Shown: positions 16,803 to 27,833, counted from the first letter of the stretch. The stretch: DNA of 64,000 nt from Amphritea atlantica (GCA_024397875.1 CP073344.1:3463001-3527000), one strand, 5' to 3'. The notes: a model not told the origin generated them from the sequence alone. Program-made: numbers and translations.

Positions 16803-16965
16803 CCACTACGCGACTTGCTAGTGGTTAGACGGAAAACTTCGTTTTCCTTGCTAGAAAAAACTAAAAACCGCCTGATGGCGGTTTTTTTAATCTAACGACT
16901 AGCAGCCGCAAAGCGGCGTTCTAGCGAGCGACGTAGTCGCGTCTAACGAGGAAAGCTTACTTTCC
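16803..16965. repeat. Mosaic of short hairpins linked by CTAG/TAACGA segments
   Basis: Five short inverted repeats in 163 bp, besides the terminator at 16863-16888. They are CCACT/AGTGG (16803-16824), GGAAAAC-TTC-GTTTTCC (16831-16847), GCCGC-AAA-GCGGC (16905-16917), GCGAC-GTA-GTCGC (16928-16940) and GGAAAG-CTTA-CTTTCC (16950-16965). Most have 5-7 bp stems and 3-4 nt loops. They are joined by linkers built from TTGCTAG, CTAACGA, CTAGCA and CTAGCGA. Just before, a 15-bp stretch ending AAAAGCAGAACG is duplicated in tandem (16773-16802). Confidence 0.6.
16863..16888 (+). terminator. Intrinsic terminator of the deacetylase gene
   Basis: AAAAACCGCC, loop TGAT, GGCGGTTTTT, then further T. The A and T runs make it usable from both strands. 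Confidence 0.8.
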
Positions 16966-16983
16966 GGTCTTGGCTTCAGACAC

Positions 16984-17012
16984 AAAAAAGGCTGCCAATC
17001 GGCAGCCTTTTT
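16984..17012 (-). terminator. Intrinsic terminator of the oad operon
   Basis: GGCTGCC, loop, GGCAGCC flanked by A6 and T5, 20 bp after the oadB stop. Works in the minus direction and probably both ways. Confidence 0.85.
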
Positions 17013-17031
17013 AAGTGTCGAAGCGCTTAGC

Positions 17032-18333
17032 TTAGCCTACGAACTTGATCATTACACCGGCAGCAACCGCCGATCCGATTACACCGGCTACGTTGGGTCC
17101 CATCGCATGCATCAGCAGGAAGTTCTGGGAATTTGCCTCCAGACCCAGCTTGTTTGATACACGGGCGGCCATTGGTACTGCGGATACACCGGCAGAGCCA
17201 ATCAGCGGGTTGATGGAGTCACCACCGGCCATTTTATTCATGACCTTCGCCATCAGCACACCACAGGCAGTACCGATACCGAATGCGACAACACCCAGTA
17301 ACAAGATGCCCAGAGTTTCCAGATCCAGGAACTTGTCCGCTGACAGTTTTGAGCCAACAGACAGACCCAGGAAAATGGTTACGATGTTGATCAGAGCATT
17401 CTGAGCAGTATCACTCAGGCGATCCACCACACCACATTCACGCATCAGGTTACCGAAACAGAACATACCCAGCAGTGGTGCCGCATCAGGCAGCAGTAAG
17501 GCTACCAACATCAGCAACACGATCGGGAACATGATCTTTTCAGTCTTAGGCACATGACGCAGCTGAACCATCGAGATCTTACGCTCAGCCTCAGTCGTCA
17601 GCGCACGCATAATCGGCGGCTGAATCATTGGTACCAGCGCCATATAGGAGTATGCAGCGACCGCAATCGCACCTAATAAGTCCGGAGCCAGCAGAGAAGC
17701 TACATAGATCGCTGTCGGACCATCTGCACCACCAATAATACCGATTGCCGCGGCGTCCTGGATTGTGAAATCCATCAATCCCAGAGTGGTCAGACCGACC
17801 GCACCCAGTACCGTAGCAAAGATACCAAACTGCGCAGCAGCACCCAGGAACAGAGTCTTAGGGTTAGCCAGCAGAGGACCGAAATCGGTCATAGCACCAA
17901 CACCCATGAAGATCAGCAGTGGCGCTGCACCAGACGCAATCGCAACGGTATAGAAGTTATACAACATACCGTTGTTAAAGCCATGATCATTGGCGGCATA
18001 AACAGCTGCTGTATGAGAAGCTGAATCCGCCACATGATAGGCATGCTTCAAGGCTTCAGGCTCTGTACTGCTGATATCTAATGCAGCAGCCAGCGCCTGG
18101 AGCATCTCCGGACCACCCAGATGCAGAGCATTCTCAACGGCTGAGAAAGCAAGACCCGCTTCCGGAATGTTGGCCATAATGCCACCAAAACCGATAGGAA
18201 CCAGCAACAATGGCTCAAAGTTCTTGCGAATCGCAAGAAACAAAAGCAACAGGCCGACCAGGATCATAACGACCTGACCACCTGTCACATTGTATATCCC
18301 TGACGCATGCCAGAGATCTAATAGCTTATCCAT
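17032..18333 (-). CDS. oadB: Oxaloacetate decarboxylase beta subunit (Na+ pump)
   Basis: A 433-residue integral membrane protein with many hydrophobic helices. It carries the conserved [16 protein letters not shown] segment holding the Na+-site Asp, and [16 protein letters not shown] near the C-terminus. It decarboxylates carboxybiotin and exports Na+. It is the last gene of oadGAB, 13 bp after oadA, followed by a strong terminator. Length equals the family's usual 430 or so residues. Related beta subunits serve glutaconyl- and methylmalonyl-CoA decarboxylases; the neighbouring OadA sets the substrate as oxaloacetate. Confidence 0.94.
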   Translation of the reverse strand: MDKLLDLWHASGIYNVTGGQVVMILVGLLLLFLAIRKNFEPLLLVPIGFGGIMANIPEAGLAFSAVENALHLGGPEMLQALAAALDISSTEPEALKHAYHVADSASHTAAVYAANDHGFNNGMLYNFYTVAIASGAAPLLIFMGVGAMTDFGPLLANPKTLFLGAAAQFGIFATVLGAVGLTTLGLMDFTIQDAAAIGIIGGADGPTAIYVASLLAPDLLGAIAVAAYSYMALVPMIQPPIMRALTTEAERKISMVQLRHVPKTEKIMFPIVLLMLVALLLPDAAPLLGMFCFGNLMRECGVVDRLSDTAQNALINIVTIFLGLSVGSKLSADKFLDLETLGILLLGVVAFGIGTACGVLMAKVMNKMAGGDSINPLIGSAGVSAVPMAARVSNKLGLEANSQNFLLMHAMGPNVAGVIGSAVAAGVMIKFVG

Positions 18334-18346
18334 TTAGAATCCGCCC

Positions 18347-20128
18347 TTACACCAGAGTCAGCAGACTGTCACCGACCTGAACAGTGTCGCCTTCTTTAAC
18401 ATCGATGCTGGAAACAGAACCTGCGCGTGCCGCACGAATCTCAGTTTCCATCTTCATCGCTTCCAGAATTACCAGTACATCACCTTCCTGAACAGCCTGA
18501 CCCGGAGAGACAACAACTTTCCAGATATTACCTGCCAGCGGCGCCGGAACAGATTCAGCAGGACCGGCAGCAGGTGCAGCCGCGGCGGCGGCAGGTGCGG
18601 CTGCGGGTGCAGCTGCAGTGATATCACCACCTTCAGAAACCTGAACTACATAGTTCTGACCGTTAACATTGATAGTGTAAGTCTGTGGACCAGTATTCTT
18701 AGGTGCAGCCATGGCTAGGGCGTCCTCTAATGTAGGGGCGGGTTCGAATGCGTCTGGATTGCCGCGATTTTCAAGGAATTTAAGACCAATTTGTGGGAAC
18801 AGCGCGTAAGTAAGAACATCATCAATTTCATTCTCACCGGTCGCCAGGCTCACGCCTTTCTCCGTTGCCAGTGCTTTAAGCTCAGCAACAAGCTTCTCCA
18901 TTTCAGGCTCAAGCATATCTGCCGGACGACAGGTGAGCGCTTCACCGCCATCCAGAACCCGGGCCTGCAGCTCAGCGTTATAAGGTGCTGGCGCTGCGCC
19001 ATACTCACCTTTCAGAACACCCTGAACCTCTTTCGAGATCGTTTTATAGCGCTCGCCCATCAACACATTGATGACAGCCTGAGTACCCACTATCTGTGAA
19101 GTAGGCGTGACCAGCGGAATAAGGCCCAGATCTTCGCGAACCCGCGGAATCTCAGCCAGCACTTCATCAAACTTATCAGAAGCACCCTGTTCTCGCAGCT
19201 GGCTTTCCATGTTGGTCAACATGCCACCCGGAACCTGAGCGACCAGGATACGGGAATCCGTTCCACGCAGGGAACCTTCAAATTTAGCGTATTTTTTGCG
19301 TACTTCGCGGAAGTAAGCAGCGATCTCTTCCAGTTGCAGGAGGTCAAGACCGGTATCGCGGTCAGTACCTGCCAGTGCAGCCACAACCGATTCAGTTGCG
19401 GTATGTCCATAGGTCATAGACATTGAGGAGATTGCAGTATCAACACGGTCGATACCGGCTTCTACAGCCTTCAGGATCGTCATATCAGACAGGCCTGAGG
19501 TGGCGTGGGCATGCAGTTGAACTTCCAGATGTGTCTGAGCTTTCAGACGCGAAACCAGGTCGAACGCATCGTATGGCGTCAGGATACCGGACATATCCTT
19601 AATCGCGATGGACTCTGCACCCATATCTTCCAGCGTTTTAGCATACTCAACCCACATATCGATGGTGTGCACAACACTCTTCGTATAAGAGATAGTACCC
19701 TGAGCGTGCTTACCGCTGTCCTTCACCGCCTTGATAGCCGTTTCCAGGTTGCGTGGATCATTCATTGCATCGAAGATACGGAAAACGTCAACACCATTGG
19801 TTGCAGCACGTTCAACGAACTTACTCACAACATCATCAGCATAGTGACGGTAGCCCAACAGGTTCTGGCCACGCAGCAGCATCTGCTGCTTAGTGTTCGG
19901 CATCGCTTTTTTCAGTTCGCGGATACGATCCCATGGATCTTCGCCGATATAACGAATGCATGAGTCAAAAGTTGCTCCGCCCCAGCTTTCCAGGGACCAG
20001 AAACCAACTTTATCCAGCTTCTCAGCGATTGGCAGCATGTCGTCAATGCGCATGCGGGTAGCAAACAGCGACTGATGCGCGTCCCGAAGTACTACATCGG
20101 TAATGCCAAGAGGTTTTTTATCAGACAT
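18347..20128 (-). CDS. oadA: Oxaloacetate decarboxylase alpha subunit
   Basis: A 593-residue carboxyltransferase-biotin protein. The N-terminal TIM barrel begins [19 protein letters not shown], with the metal-site pattern [11 protein letters not shown] conserved carboxylase domain, an Ala/Pro-rich linker (about residues 500-525) and a biotinyl domain follow. The biotin lysine is K559 in EAMKMETE, 35 residues from the end. It transfers the carboxyl group of oxaloacetate to biotin for the membrane beta subunit, linking pyruvate formation to Na+ export. Middle gene of oadGAB. Confidence 0.95.
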   Translation of the reverse strand: MSDKKPLGITDVVLRDAHQSLFATRMRIDDMLPIAEKLDKVGFWSLESWGGATFDSCIRYIGEDPWDRIRELKKAMPNTKQQMLLRGQNLLGYRHYADDVVSKFVERAATNGVDVFRIFDAMNDPRNLETAIKAVKDSGKHAQGTISYTKSVVHTIDMWVEYAKTLEDMGAESIAIKDMSGILTPYDAFDLVSRLKAQTHLEVQLHAHATSGLSDMTILKAVEAGIDRVDTAISSMSMTYGHTATESVVAALAGTDRDTGLDLLQLEEIAAYFREVRKKYAKFEGSLRGTDSRILVAQVPGGMLTNMESQLREQGASDKFDEVLAEIPRVREDLGLIPLVTPTSQIVGTQAVINVLMGERYKTISKEVQGVLKGEYGAAPAPYNAELQARVLDGGEALTCRPADMLEPEMEKLVAELKALATEKGVSLATGENEIDDVLTYALFPQIGLKFLENRGNPDAFEPAPTLEDALAMAAPKNTGPQTYTINVNGQNYVVQVSEGGDITAAAPAAAPAAAAAAPAAGPAESVPAPLAGNIWKVVVSPGQAVQEGDVLVILEAMKMETEIRAARAGSVSSIDVKEGDTVQVGDSLLTLV

Positions 20129-20189
20129 GGGTATAGGCCTTTTGTCGATTAATGCTCTTTAAAAATAAATTCTTGGTTTTAGTTGCAAA

Positions 20190-20432
20190 TCAGCCCTTGC
20201 GGAACTGATGCACTGCGGCAGTCATCACTGCAACCAGTTCATCACCACCCGAAGCGGTAGGTGCAACTACTGCTGGATTTGGCTTGGCGGGCTGAGGTGG
20301 AGCCTCAGGCGCAACCTTTGCAATCAGCTTCGACATGAAGCCTGTAGCAAAAACCAACAGGGTCAGGAAAACGAAAACGAATCCCATACCAAAGACCATC
20401 AAATTCAGGCCTTCTGACATTAGATTATCCAT
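20190..20432 (-). CDS. oadG: Oxaloacetate decarboxylase gamma subunit
   Basis: An 80-residue protein with one N-terminal membrane helix (LNLMVFGMGFVFVFLTLLVF) and a Pro/Ala-rich cytoplasmic tail that contacts the alpha subunit. Size and layout match OadG. First gene of the operon. Upstream (20433-20700) is a non-coding promoter region with an FNR-like sequence TTGACTCAAATCAC at 20682-20695, but no convincing -10 at the matching distance. Confidence 0.88.
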   Translation of the reverse strand: MDNLMSEGLNLMVFGMGFVFVFLTLLVFATGFMSKLIAKVAPEAPPQPAKPNPAVVAPTASGGDELVAVMTAAVHQFRKG

Positions 20433-20700
20433 CTAACGGGTGCTCCTTCTTTGTACGAAACCCATAAGTCTGCTGCCGGCTTGTGGCCGCAGTTCTCCCT
20501 CAGAATGGAAGATCCGGCTGCAACAGAACAGATGAACAGTTAATAAACGGTGCACAATTAAACCTGAATTACGATCTTCAGGCAACTGGTTACAATGCAA
20601 TTAAAGCATAAAAAGTGCCGTAAACGTCTGTAAATAAACTACAAAAAACAGCTAAAATGCGACATTTACGATCTTAACCAATTGACTCAAATCACCGGCC

Positions 20701-22158
20701 TCAAGCCTCCGGACGGTACACCTTAACGTTGGTATAACCCTTGTCCTGAAGGTTCTGGGCATGCATCTGACTCATAACCCCCTTGTCGCAATACAACAAG
20801 TACTCTTTCGTCTGATCCAGATCCTGAAATTTTGTTTCAAGATCAAAAAACGGTATCGCCAGGACTTCAGCCTTAGGCATATTAAGGGGCTTGCGCTCCT
20901 GCTCACGACTGTGGCGGATATCAATAATCATCTGATTCTCAGCGACACGGGTCAATGCCTCAATAGTTGTATGAATATTAATATCCTCAACTATCTTATC
21001 GATGGAGATCACCTGAGTGTTTTCCAGCGCCTCTTCGAGAACCGCGTAATCGAAATTGGCTTCCTCTTCTTCGATCCGATCCAGCTTGGCGTTAGTCGTC
21101 GGACGATCAGAGATGACACCACAGTACTCAGGTATATTCTTGGCGAAATCGTAGGCCCCGATCTCTTTGGTGATATCGATAATATCCTGCTTATCCATCG
21201 TAATAAGAGGACGCACAACTAACTTAGAGGTCACTGAGTCAATAACCTGCAGATTGATCAGCGTCTGACTGGAGACCTGGGCAATACTCTCTCCTGTGAC
21301 AAATGCAGGAAGCTTCATACGATCAGCGACTTTTTCTGCAGCCCGCATCATCATCCGCTTCAGGATCACGCCCATGTGAGTGTGATGAACGTTCTGCAGA
21401 ATTTCCCCCACTACCTCATCAAATGGCACTGAGATAAATTTCACCCGGGCAGCGCTGCCATAACGCTGCCACAGATAGAGTGCTATCTGCTTCACACCGA
21501 TCTCATGCGCCCGCCCACCCAGGTTGAAAAAAAGAAAATGAGTCTTACTACCCCGGCGCATCGTCATATAGCTGGCAACAACCGAATCAAAGCCACCGGA
21601 GATAAGCGATATAACATCCTCCTGCGTGCCCAGAGGATAGCCCCCCAGCCCTTTGTGCTGGTGCGATATCAGAAACAGGTGCTGATCACGGATCTCGAGC
21701 TTAACTGTGACTTCAGGGTTGTGCAGATCCACCCCTCGGGTTTCACAGTGCTCTAACAAGCCTCCGCCGATGTAACGCTCCAGGTCGGTGGATTTAAACT
21801 CATGCTTGCCACCCCGTTTAATACGTACAACAAAGGTTTTACCCTTTATCTGCTCACCATAAACCGCTTTAGTGATCTGAAACACCTCGTCAAAAGAACC
21901 TAAAGGGTACTGATCGACCTCCAGGATATGCTGAATACCCGGCGTACACTGCATCAGTTCGATAGCCCGCTCTCTCAGCTCCGCTTCCGCAGAAGGCAAC
22001 TCGACCTCAACCCTGTCCCAGAGTCCACGCACCTTAATATCATTATCGATACGCTTCAGTGTCACCTGCAGGTTGGACTGCAGACGCTGAATAAAGCGCT
22101 TACGCACAGGTTTACTCTTGATAGTGATTTCGGGAAAGAGTTTGACGATAAATTTCAT
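20701..22158 (-). CDS. thiI: tRNA 4-thiouridine synthase / thiamine sulfur transferase
   Basis: A 485-residue ThiI. In order: N-terminal ferredoxin-like and THUMP RNA-binding domains (residues 1-165), a PP-loop ATPase with SGGFDS near residue 190, and a C-terminal rhodanese domain with the catalytic Cys in LLYCDKGVMS. It makes s4U8 in tRNA and supplies sulfur for the thiamine thiazole. The presence of the rhodanese domain is the gammaproteobacterial form. Monocistronic, with tRNA genes directly upstream. Confidence 0.96.
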   Translation of the reverse strand: MKFIVKLFPEITIKSKPVRKRFIQRLQSNLQVTLKRIDNDIKVRGLWDRVEVELPSAEAELRERAIELMQCTPGIQHILEVDQYPLGSFDEVFQITKAVYGEQIKGKTFVVRIKRGGKHEFKSTDLERYIGGGLLEHCETRGVDLHNPEVTVKLEIRDQHLFLISHQHKGLGGYPLGTQEDVISLISGGFDSVVASYMTMRRGSKTHFLFFNLGGRAHEIGVKQIALYLWQRYGSAARVKFISVPFDEVVGEILQNVHHTHMGVILKRMMMRAAEKVADRMKLPAFVTGESIAQVSSQTLINLQVIDSVTSKLVVRPLITMDKQDIIDITKEIGAYDFAKNIPEYCGVISDRPTTNAKLDRIEEEEANFDYAVLEEALENTQVISIDKIVEDINIHTTIEALTRVAENQMIIDIRHSREQERKPLNMPKAEVLAIPFFDLETKFQDLDQTKEYLLYCDKGVMSQMHAQNLQDKGYTNVKVYRPEA

Positions 22159-22347
22159 GGTTTACATCTGCACAGGGTTAGAAGGCCGGCCATTATACAT
22201 TGCCGCGAAGAGGGGACAAAATTCATACAGTCATCGCAGATATAAATCAGACGAAAAGGAGATTCTGATTAAGGAATATCAGCTGCCTTTCAGGCAAACG
22301 GAAATGAGACTACTAAGGAAGATTCAGTCAGGGAAAAGGGATACAAG

Positions 22348-22424
22348 TGGCGCGCCCGGCACGATTCGAACGTGCGACCGCCTGGTTCGTAGCCAGGTAC
22401 TCTATCCAGCTGAGCTACGGGCGC
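22348..22424 (-). tRNA. tRNA-Arg (anticodon ACG), copy 3
   Basis: 77 nt including the encoded CCA. The acceptor GCGCCCG pairs with CGGGCGC; the anticodon loop CTACGAA gives ACG, read as ICG. Identical to the two upstream copies. Confidence 0.97.
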
Positions 22425-22475
22425 GTACAGGTAATACTTCAAGCAAGAAAAACGGTGGTGAGATATTTAATGGGA

Positions 22476-22552
22476 TGGCGCGCCCGGCACGATTCGAACG
22501 TGCGACCGCCTGGTTCGTAGCCAGGTACTCTATCCAGCTGAGCTACGGGCGC
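22476..22552 (-). tRNA. tRNA-Arg (anticodon ACG), copy 2
   Basis: 77 nt with encoded CCA, identical to the copies at 22348-22424 and 22621-22697. It is separated from copy 3 by 51 bp and from copy 1 by 68 bp of unlike sequence. Confidence 0.97.
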
Positions 22553-22620
22553 TTAACCCAAAAAATGTTGCATTGCCATTATTTAAACACTTTCAAAAAT
22601 CACAAAACAATTTTTGGAAG

Positions 22621-22697
22621 TGGCGCGCCCGGCACGATTCGAACGTGCGACCGCCTGGTTCGTAGCCAGGTACTCTATCCAGCTGAGCTACGGGCGC
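22621..22697 (-). tRNA. tRNA-Arg (anticodon ACG), copy 1
   Basis: 77 nt with encoded CCA. It lies only 4 bp after the tRNA-Ser gene, so the four tRNAs are probably one precursor. Confidence 0.97.
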
Positions 22698-22701
22698 TAA
22701 A

Positions 22702-22791
22702 TGGCGGTGAGCGAGGGATTCGAACCCTCGATAGAGTTTCCCCTATACGCCCTTAGCAGGGGCGCGCCTTCAGCCACTCGGCCAGCTCACC
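22702..22791 (-). tRNA. tRNA-Ser (anticodon GCT)
   Basis: 90 nt including CCA with a long variable arm, as in class II tRNAs. Acceptor GGTGAGC/GCTCACC; anticodon loop CTGCTAA gives GCT. It follows csrA by 67 bp, the same order as csrA-serV-argVYZQ in E. coli. Confidence 0.97.
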
Positions 22792-22858
22792 TAAACAACG
22801 GCGCGTATAGTACAATACTGATTTTCAAAAGAAAAGCATAAAAACCAGAAAAGAAAAA

Positions 22859-23041
22859 TTATTCGCTATCCTGCTCTTTTTCTTTCTGAATTCGCTGATA
22901 GATCTCTTCACGATGGACAGATACGTCTTTAGGTGCGTTAACACCGATACGCACCTGATTGCCCTTGACACCCAATACGGTAACGGTAACGTCATCACCA
23001 ACCATTAGGGTTTCACCAACACGGCGAGTAAGAATAAGCAT
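22859..23041 (-). CDS. csrA: Carbon storage regulator CsrA
   Basis: A 60-residue CsrA/RsmA. It begins [16 protein letters not shown] and contains the RNA-binding segment [16 protein letters not shown]. It binds GGA motifs in mRNA leaders to control translation of carbon, motility and biofilm genes. It sits between lysC and tRNA-Ser in the conserved gammaproteobacterial order, with a 150-bp upstream gap that probably holds its promoter. Confidence 0.97.
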   Translation of the reverse strand: MLILTRRVGETLMVGDDVTVTVLGVKGNQVRIGVNAPKDVSVHREEIYQRIQKEKEQDSE

Positions 23042-23191
23042 AGAAAAATCTCCTTATTTAACAGACAAGTACTACAGACCTGACCGCTCCTGTTTGCATT
23101 ATAGCGTAACAACGGGCTGCCGCAGGGTGACCTTGCGTTAAACATCATAATTGTCCAGCAATGATCTAACTATAGACCACTGCTGTTAAGT

Positions 23192-24427
23192 TTATTCGCT
23201 AACTGTATCAGCCGCGTCCAGATCAAATGCTGAGTGCAATCCACGCACAGCCAGCTCAAGGTATTTCTCTGCAATCACAACAGAAACCTTAATTTCAGAC
23301 GTTGATATCATCTGAATATTAATATTGTCCCCAGCCAATGTATCAAACATCTTACTTGCAACACCAGCATGAGATCGCATACCTACACCCACAATGGAGA
23401 CTTTAGCAATTTTATTATTGCCAACGATCTCCCGCGCACCCAGCTCATCTTTAATTTTGAGCAGAATATCATGCGCAGCGGCAAAGTCATTGCGGTGTAC
23501 GGTGAATGTAAAGTCAGTGGATTTATCCGCCGCAACATTCTGAAGAATCATGTCAACTTCAATATTTGCGCGGCTGATCGGTCCTAAAATACGAGAAGCG
23601 ACACCGGGAATATCGGGCACACCCAGAACTGTCAGCTTTGCTTCATCGCGGTTAAATGCAATACCTGAGATGACCGGTTTTTCCACTGTATCGTCTTCCT
23701 CTGTTGTAATAAGTGTGCCAGGACCATCCTGAAAACTATGCAGAACCCGCAGTGGCACATTATATTTACCCGCAAATTCGACAGAGCGAATCTGCAGAAC
23801 CTTTGAACCGAGACTGGCCATTTCCAGCATCTCTTCAAAAGTGATTTTATCCATACGTTGCGCGCCTTCCACGACCCGTGGGTCAGTGGTATATACACCA
23901 TCAACATCCGTATAGATCTGACACTCGTCTGCCTTCAGAGCAGCAGCAAGCGCTACGCCAGTTGTGTCTGAACCGCCACGCCCCAGAGTGGTTATATTAC
24001 CGTCAGGATCAACCCCCTGAAAACCAGCAACAACCACGACCCGTCCCTGCTGAAGGTCAGCACGCATACCATCAACTTCAATATCCTGAATCCGTGCTTT
24101 CATATGCACATCATCAGTCAGAATTTTGACCTGCCCACCGGTATACGAGCGGGCACTGACGCCCCGCGCTTCAAGCGCCATACATAACAGGGCAATCGTT
24201 ACCTGCTCCCCCGTTGACACCAGCACATCCATTTCACGGGGACTCGGCTGCTCCTGCATCTCTTTAGCCAGGCCTATCAATCGGTTTGTTTCACCGCTCA
24301 TCGCGGAGACAACAACCACGATATCGTGCCCTGCTTCACGGAACCCTTTGACCTTATCGGCTACACCCTGAATACGTTCAACAGTACCGACAGAGGTTCC
24401 ACCATATTTCTGTACATATAGGGCCAT
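23192..24427 (-). CDS. lysC: Aspartate kinase
   Basis: A 411-residue monofunctional aspartokinase. The N-terminal kinase domain opens VQKYGGTSVG, with the substrate region GRGGSDTTG; two C-terminal ACT domains (about residues 265-411) give lysine/threonine feedback control. It makes aspartyl-phosphate for lysine, threonine and methionine. Length equals the Pseudomonas-type enzyme. It follows alaS by 52 bp. Confidence 0.96.
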   Translation of the reverse strand: MALYVQKYGGTSVGTVERIQGVADKVKGFREAGHDIVVVVSAMSGETNRLIGLAKEMQEQPSPREMDVLVSTGEQVTIALLCMALEARGVSARSYTGGQVKILTDDVHMKARIQDIEVDGMRADLQQGRVVVVAGFQGVDPDGNITTLGRGGSDTTGVALAAALKADECQIYTDVDGVYTTDPRVVEGAQRMDKITFEEMLEMASLGSKVLQIRSVEFAGKYNVPLRVLHSFQDGPGTLITTEEDDTVEKPVISGIAFNRDEAKLTVLGVPDIPGVASRILGPISRANIEVDMILQNVAADKSTDFTFTVHRNDFAAAHDILLKIKDELGAREIVGNNKIAKVSIVGVGMRSHAGVASKMFDTLAGDNINIQMISTSEIKVSVVIAEKYLELAVRGLHSAFDLDAADTVSE

Positions 24428-24479
24428 ACTTATCCGTTCCCTTCATCAGCCTAACGGCTGCAGTTATTACACGCTCTTA

Positions 24480-27041
24480 TTACAAGCTCTGCCCGACCAG
24501 CTGCTGAACATCAGCCAGCGCCGCGGGTAGAGCATCAGTTTCAGTACCGCCGCCCTGAGCAAAATCAGGACGACCGCCGCCTTTACCACCCAGCCGGGCA
24601 GTCAGTTCGCGCACCAGATCACCGGCCTTAACCTGACCGGTCAGATCTTTAGTGACCCCCGCAGCCAGACTCACCTTACCGTCAGCGATGGTTGCCAGAA
24701 CCACAACGCCGCTACCGAGCTTATTCTTCAGCTGATCAATCGTATCGCGCAGCGTCTTCGGGTCCACGCCCTCTAACTGCTCGGCCAGCACCCTGATCCC
24801 TTTAACATCGACAGCACTGCTCAACAGGTCAGCGCCTTTGGCGGCTGCCAGTTTGGCCTTCATCTGCTCAAGCTCTTTTTCCAGCTGCCGGCTCTTACTC
24901 ACCTGCTCCTGAAGTTTCGACTCCAGCTGAACCGCAGACTGATCGATATACTCCAGTGCTCTCGCGCCGGTTACTGCTTCGATACGGCGTACGCCGGCAG
25001 CAATACCGCCCTCTGAAATAATTTTCAGCAGCGCGATATCACCGGTGCGACTAGCGTGGGTTCCGCCGCAAAGCTCGACAGAAAACCCTTCACCCATCGT
25101 CAGAACACGGACAGTATCTTCATATTTCTCACCGAACAGAGCCGCTGCGCCGGTCTGTTTCGCGTCGTCGAGATCCATAATTTCGGTCTTTACTGCTGAG
25201 TTCAGACGGATCTGTTCGTTACAGATCTGCTCAATCTGTTTTATCTCTTCAGGCTTTACCGCTTCAAAGTGAGAGAAGTCGAATCGCAGCCGGTCAGCAT
25301 CACAGAGCGAACCTTTCTGCTGGACATGCTCACCCAATACAAGGCGTAGTGCTTCATGCAGAATATGAGTTGCCGAGTGATTGACTGCCGTAGCCCGGCG
25401 CTTCGCCTGATCAACCTGCGCAGAAACAGTATCGCCGATTGCCAGACTACCATTAACCAGCACACCATGATGCAGGTGATTCTTTGATTCTTTAGTACAG
25501 TCATCAACCCGGAACTCCGTTCCGTTCGCGATTAATGAGCCCTTATCGCCCACCTGTCCACCGGATTCACCGTAGAATGGTGTCTGATCCAGCACCACCA
25601 TACCTTTATCACCCGCATTTAACTGCTCAACAGCTTCACCATCACTGAACAGAGCAACCACTCTTGATGTACCGTCCAGCTGCGTATAACCAACAAACTC
25701 TGTCTGGCCATCAAGACGGATAGCTTCATTGTAATCAACGTTAAACTTACCAGCTGCACGGGCACGGGTACGCTGATCGTCCATCGCCCGGTCAAAGCCA
25801 TCCATATCGACGGTTAACTTATGCTCACGGGCAACATCGGCGGTCAGATCGACAGGAAAACCATAGGTATCATAAAGCTTAAACACTGTTTCACCGGGAA
25901 TCTCCGTGCTGCTCAGGTTAGTAATAACCTCTTCCAGCAGGCGCAGTCCATGATCCAGGGTTTTAGCAAACTGCTCTTCCTCTTTCAGCAACACCCGCTC
26001 AATCTGCGCTTGTTTCTCTTTCAGCTCAGGGTAGGCATCGCCCATCTCGGAAACCAGCGCTGCCACCAGTGAATTAAAGAAGGACCCGGTGGCTCCCAGC
26101 TTATTGCCATGACGTACGGCACGTCGGATAATCCGACGCAGGACATAGCCCGCGCCCTCGTTGGAGGGGATCACGCCATCGCAGATGAGAAAGGCACAGG
26201 AACGAATATGGTCTGCAATTACCCGCAATGACTGGGTATCGGTCTCTTGGCAGCCAACCGCCGCTGAGGCGGCTTTCAAAAGGTTTTGAAACAGGTCGAT
26301 CTCATAGTTAGAGTGAACGCCCTGCAGTACAGCCGCAATTCGCTCCAGTCCCATACCGGTATCGATAGATGGATTCGGCAGTGGCTCCATTGAGCCATCA
26401 GCAGACCGGTTAAACTGCATAAATACCAGGTTCCAGATCTCGATGTAACGATCGCCATCCTCTTCAGGACTCCCGGGAGGCCCGCCCCAGACATCGGCGC
26501 CATGATCGTAAAAGATCTCACTTGAGGGACCACAGGGACCGGTATCACCCATCGACCAGAAATTATCTTCATCCAGCCTGGAGAAGCGCTCCGGATCGAT
26601 GCCCATCTCGTCTTTCCAGATTTTCTCAGCTTCATCATCGGAAATGTGCACGGTTACCCAAAGCTTTTCTTTGGGTAACTCAAGCACTTCAGTCAGAAAA
26701 TGCCAGGCAAAGCGAATAGCATCGCGCTTAAAGTAGTCACCAAAACTGAAGTTACCCAGCATTTCGAAGAAAGTATGGTGACGGGCAGTGTAACCGACAT
26801 TATCCAGATCATTATGTTTACCACCGGCACGAACACAGCGCTGACTGGTCGTTGCCCGGGTATAAGAGCGTTTATCGCTACCGAGGAAGACATCTTTAAA
26901 CTGTACCATCCCCGCATTGGTAAACATCAGGGTGGGGTCATTCCCGGGAATCAGTGAACTACTGTCTACAACTTCATGCCCCTGAGACTGAAAATATCCC
27001 AGAAAGGCCTGACGCAGTTCAGCACTTGTCATATTTTTCAT
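24480..27041 (-). CDS. alaS: Alanyl-tRNA synthetase
   Basis: An 853-residue class II synthetase. The catalytic domain begins near [14 protein letters not shown] with [15 protein letters not shown]. The editing domain zinc motifs are [11 protein letters not shown] and [11 protein letters not shown]. The C-terminal oligomerisation/C-Ala domain is complete. It charges tRNA-Ala and removes mischarged Ser/Gly. It lies between recX and lysC in the usual order. Confidence 0.97.
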   Translation of the reverse strand: MKNMTSAELRQAFLGYFQSQGHEVVDSSSLIPGNDPTLMFTNAGMVQFKDVFLGSDKRSYTRATTSQRCVRAGGKHNDLDNVGYTARHHTFFEMLGNFSFGDYFKRDAIRFAWHFLTEVLELPKEKLWVTVHISDDEAEKIWKDEMGIDPERFSRLDEDNFWSMGDTGPCGPSSEIFYDHGADVWGGPPGSPEEDGDRYIEIWNLVFMQFNRSADGSMEPLPNPSIDTGMGLERIAAVLQGVHSNYEIDLFQNLLKAASAAVGCQETDTQSLRVIADHIRSCAFLICDGVIPSNEGAGYVLRRIIRRAVRHGNKLGATGSFFNSLVAALVSEMGDAYPELKEKQAQIERVLLKEEEQFAKTLDHGLRLLEEVITNLSSTEIPGETVFKLYDTYGFPVDLTADVAREHKLTVDMDGFDRAMDDQRTRARAAGKFNVDYNEAIRLDGQTEFVGYTQLDGTSRVVALFSDGEAVEQLNAGDKGMVVLDQTPFYGESGGQVGDKGSLIANGTEFRVDDCTKESKNHLHHGVLVNGSLAIGDTVSAQVDQAKRRATAVNHSATHILHEALRLVLGEHVQQKGSLCDADRLRFDFSHFEAVKPEEIKQIEQICNEQIRLNSAVKTEIMDLDDAKQTGAAALFGEKYEDTVRVLTMGEGFSVELCGGTHASRTGDIALLKIISEGGIAAGVRRIEAVTGARALEYIDQSAVQLESKLQEQVSKSRQLEKELEQMKAKLAAAKGADLLSSAVDVKGIRVLAEQLEGVDPKTLRDTIDQLKNKLGSGVVVLATIADGKVSLAAGVTKDLTGQVKAGDLVRELTARLGGKGGGRPDFAQGGGTETDALPAALADVQQLVGQSL

Positions 27042-27241
27042 AGCTTTAGTCGCTCTAATACCTAACCGTCACCGGACCTGCTTCCGATACAAAACAAAAA
27101 CTTAGAAACAGGCATGGAATTCATTATAAAAATGGCGAAGTAGTATATAACGAGACGATTAAATCTACGAATTTTTTTACCTTCGAGGCTGTTTTTTAAA
27201 AGTTTCTCATGGACAACAGAGCAACCAGTCATACATAGGCG

Positions 27242-27709
27242 TTACTCCTGGCCCATTGCGGATCCGATGACATAGCTAATCTGCTCTGAAGTGAAGCCCC
27301 GCTGAGCCATAAAACGCATTCTTTTGCCACGTTCCTTATAATCAGACGGGTCCAGATCCGTTCTGTATTTGCGCTGATACAAATCCAGCGCCAACGTGAA
27401 CCAGTCAGGCTCTGCCGATTCAAAAGCCGCCGCTATCAACTCACCGTCAATCCCTTTACGCTGCAGTTCAAAACGTATTTTTATCAGTCCCTGCCCCTGC
27501 CCAATCCGCATACGGATGAAACTTTCGGTAAAACGCTGATCGGACTGATAACCATTGAGTGCCAGGCCATCAAGCACAGCGTCGATATCAATGTCTTCAC
27601 AACGACTCGCCAACTTATCCCGTAACTCTTTGCGGGAGTGCTCTCTGCGTGCCAGCAACCCGATCGCAGCATTTTTGGCTTCAGATTGAGTCTGGTACAT
27701 ACCCCCCAC
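27242..27709 (-). CDS. recX: RecA regulator RecX
   Basis: A 155-residue RecX. Three-helix repeats are seen, with the signature GLLARREHSRKELRDKL in the first and LNGYQSDQRFTESFIRMR in the second. RecX caps and disassembles RecA filaments. It lies directly downstream of recA. The recA terminator (27789-27813) lies between them, so recX would be made mostly by read-through. Confidence 0.93.
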   Translation of the reverse strand: MGGMYQTQSEAKNAAIGLLARREHSRKELRDKLASRCEDIDIDAVLDGLALNGYQSDQRFTESFIRMRIGQGQGLIKIRFELQRKGIDGELIAAAFESAEPDWFTLALDLYQRKYRTDLDPSDYKERGKRMRFMAQRGFTSEQISYVIGSAMGQE

Positions 27710-27788
27710 CTATCTAAACTGATTTTTTGACACTATTTCCCCAGACGTATCGCCGTATTACTAACCGGCGTAACGAACCTGTGGATAC

Positions 27789-27813
27789 AAAAAAGGAGCC
27801 ATTCGGCTCCTTT
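27789..27813 (-). terminator. Intrinsic terminator of recA
   Basis: On the minus strand GGAGCC, loop, GGCTCC followed by a run of T (the A-run at 27789-27794). It lies 21 bp after the recA stop, before recX. Confidence 0.85.
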
Positions 27814-27833
27814 CATTTATACAGATCAATCGG

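Noticed and set aside
22348..22697. The three tandem tRNA-Arg copies as a CRISPR-like or mobile repeat
   Set aside because: Each folds as a full tRNA with encoded CCA, and the order csrA-tRNA-Ser-tRNA-Arg is common in gammaproteobacteria.
22118..22756. A 212-residue plus-strand frame over the tRNA cluster
   Set aside because: It is the reverse complement of three tRNA-Arg genes and one tRNA-Ser; the repeated peptide is a translation of the tRNA.
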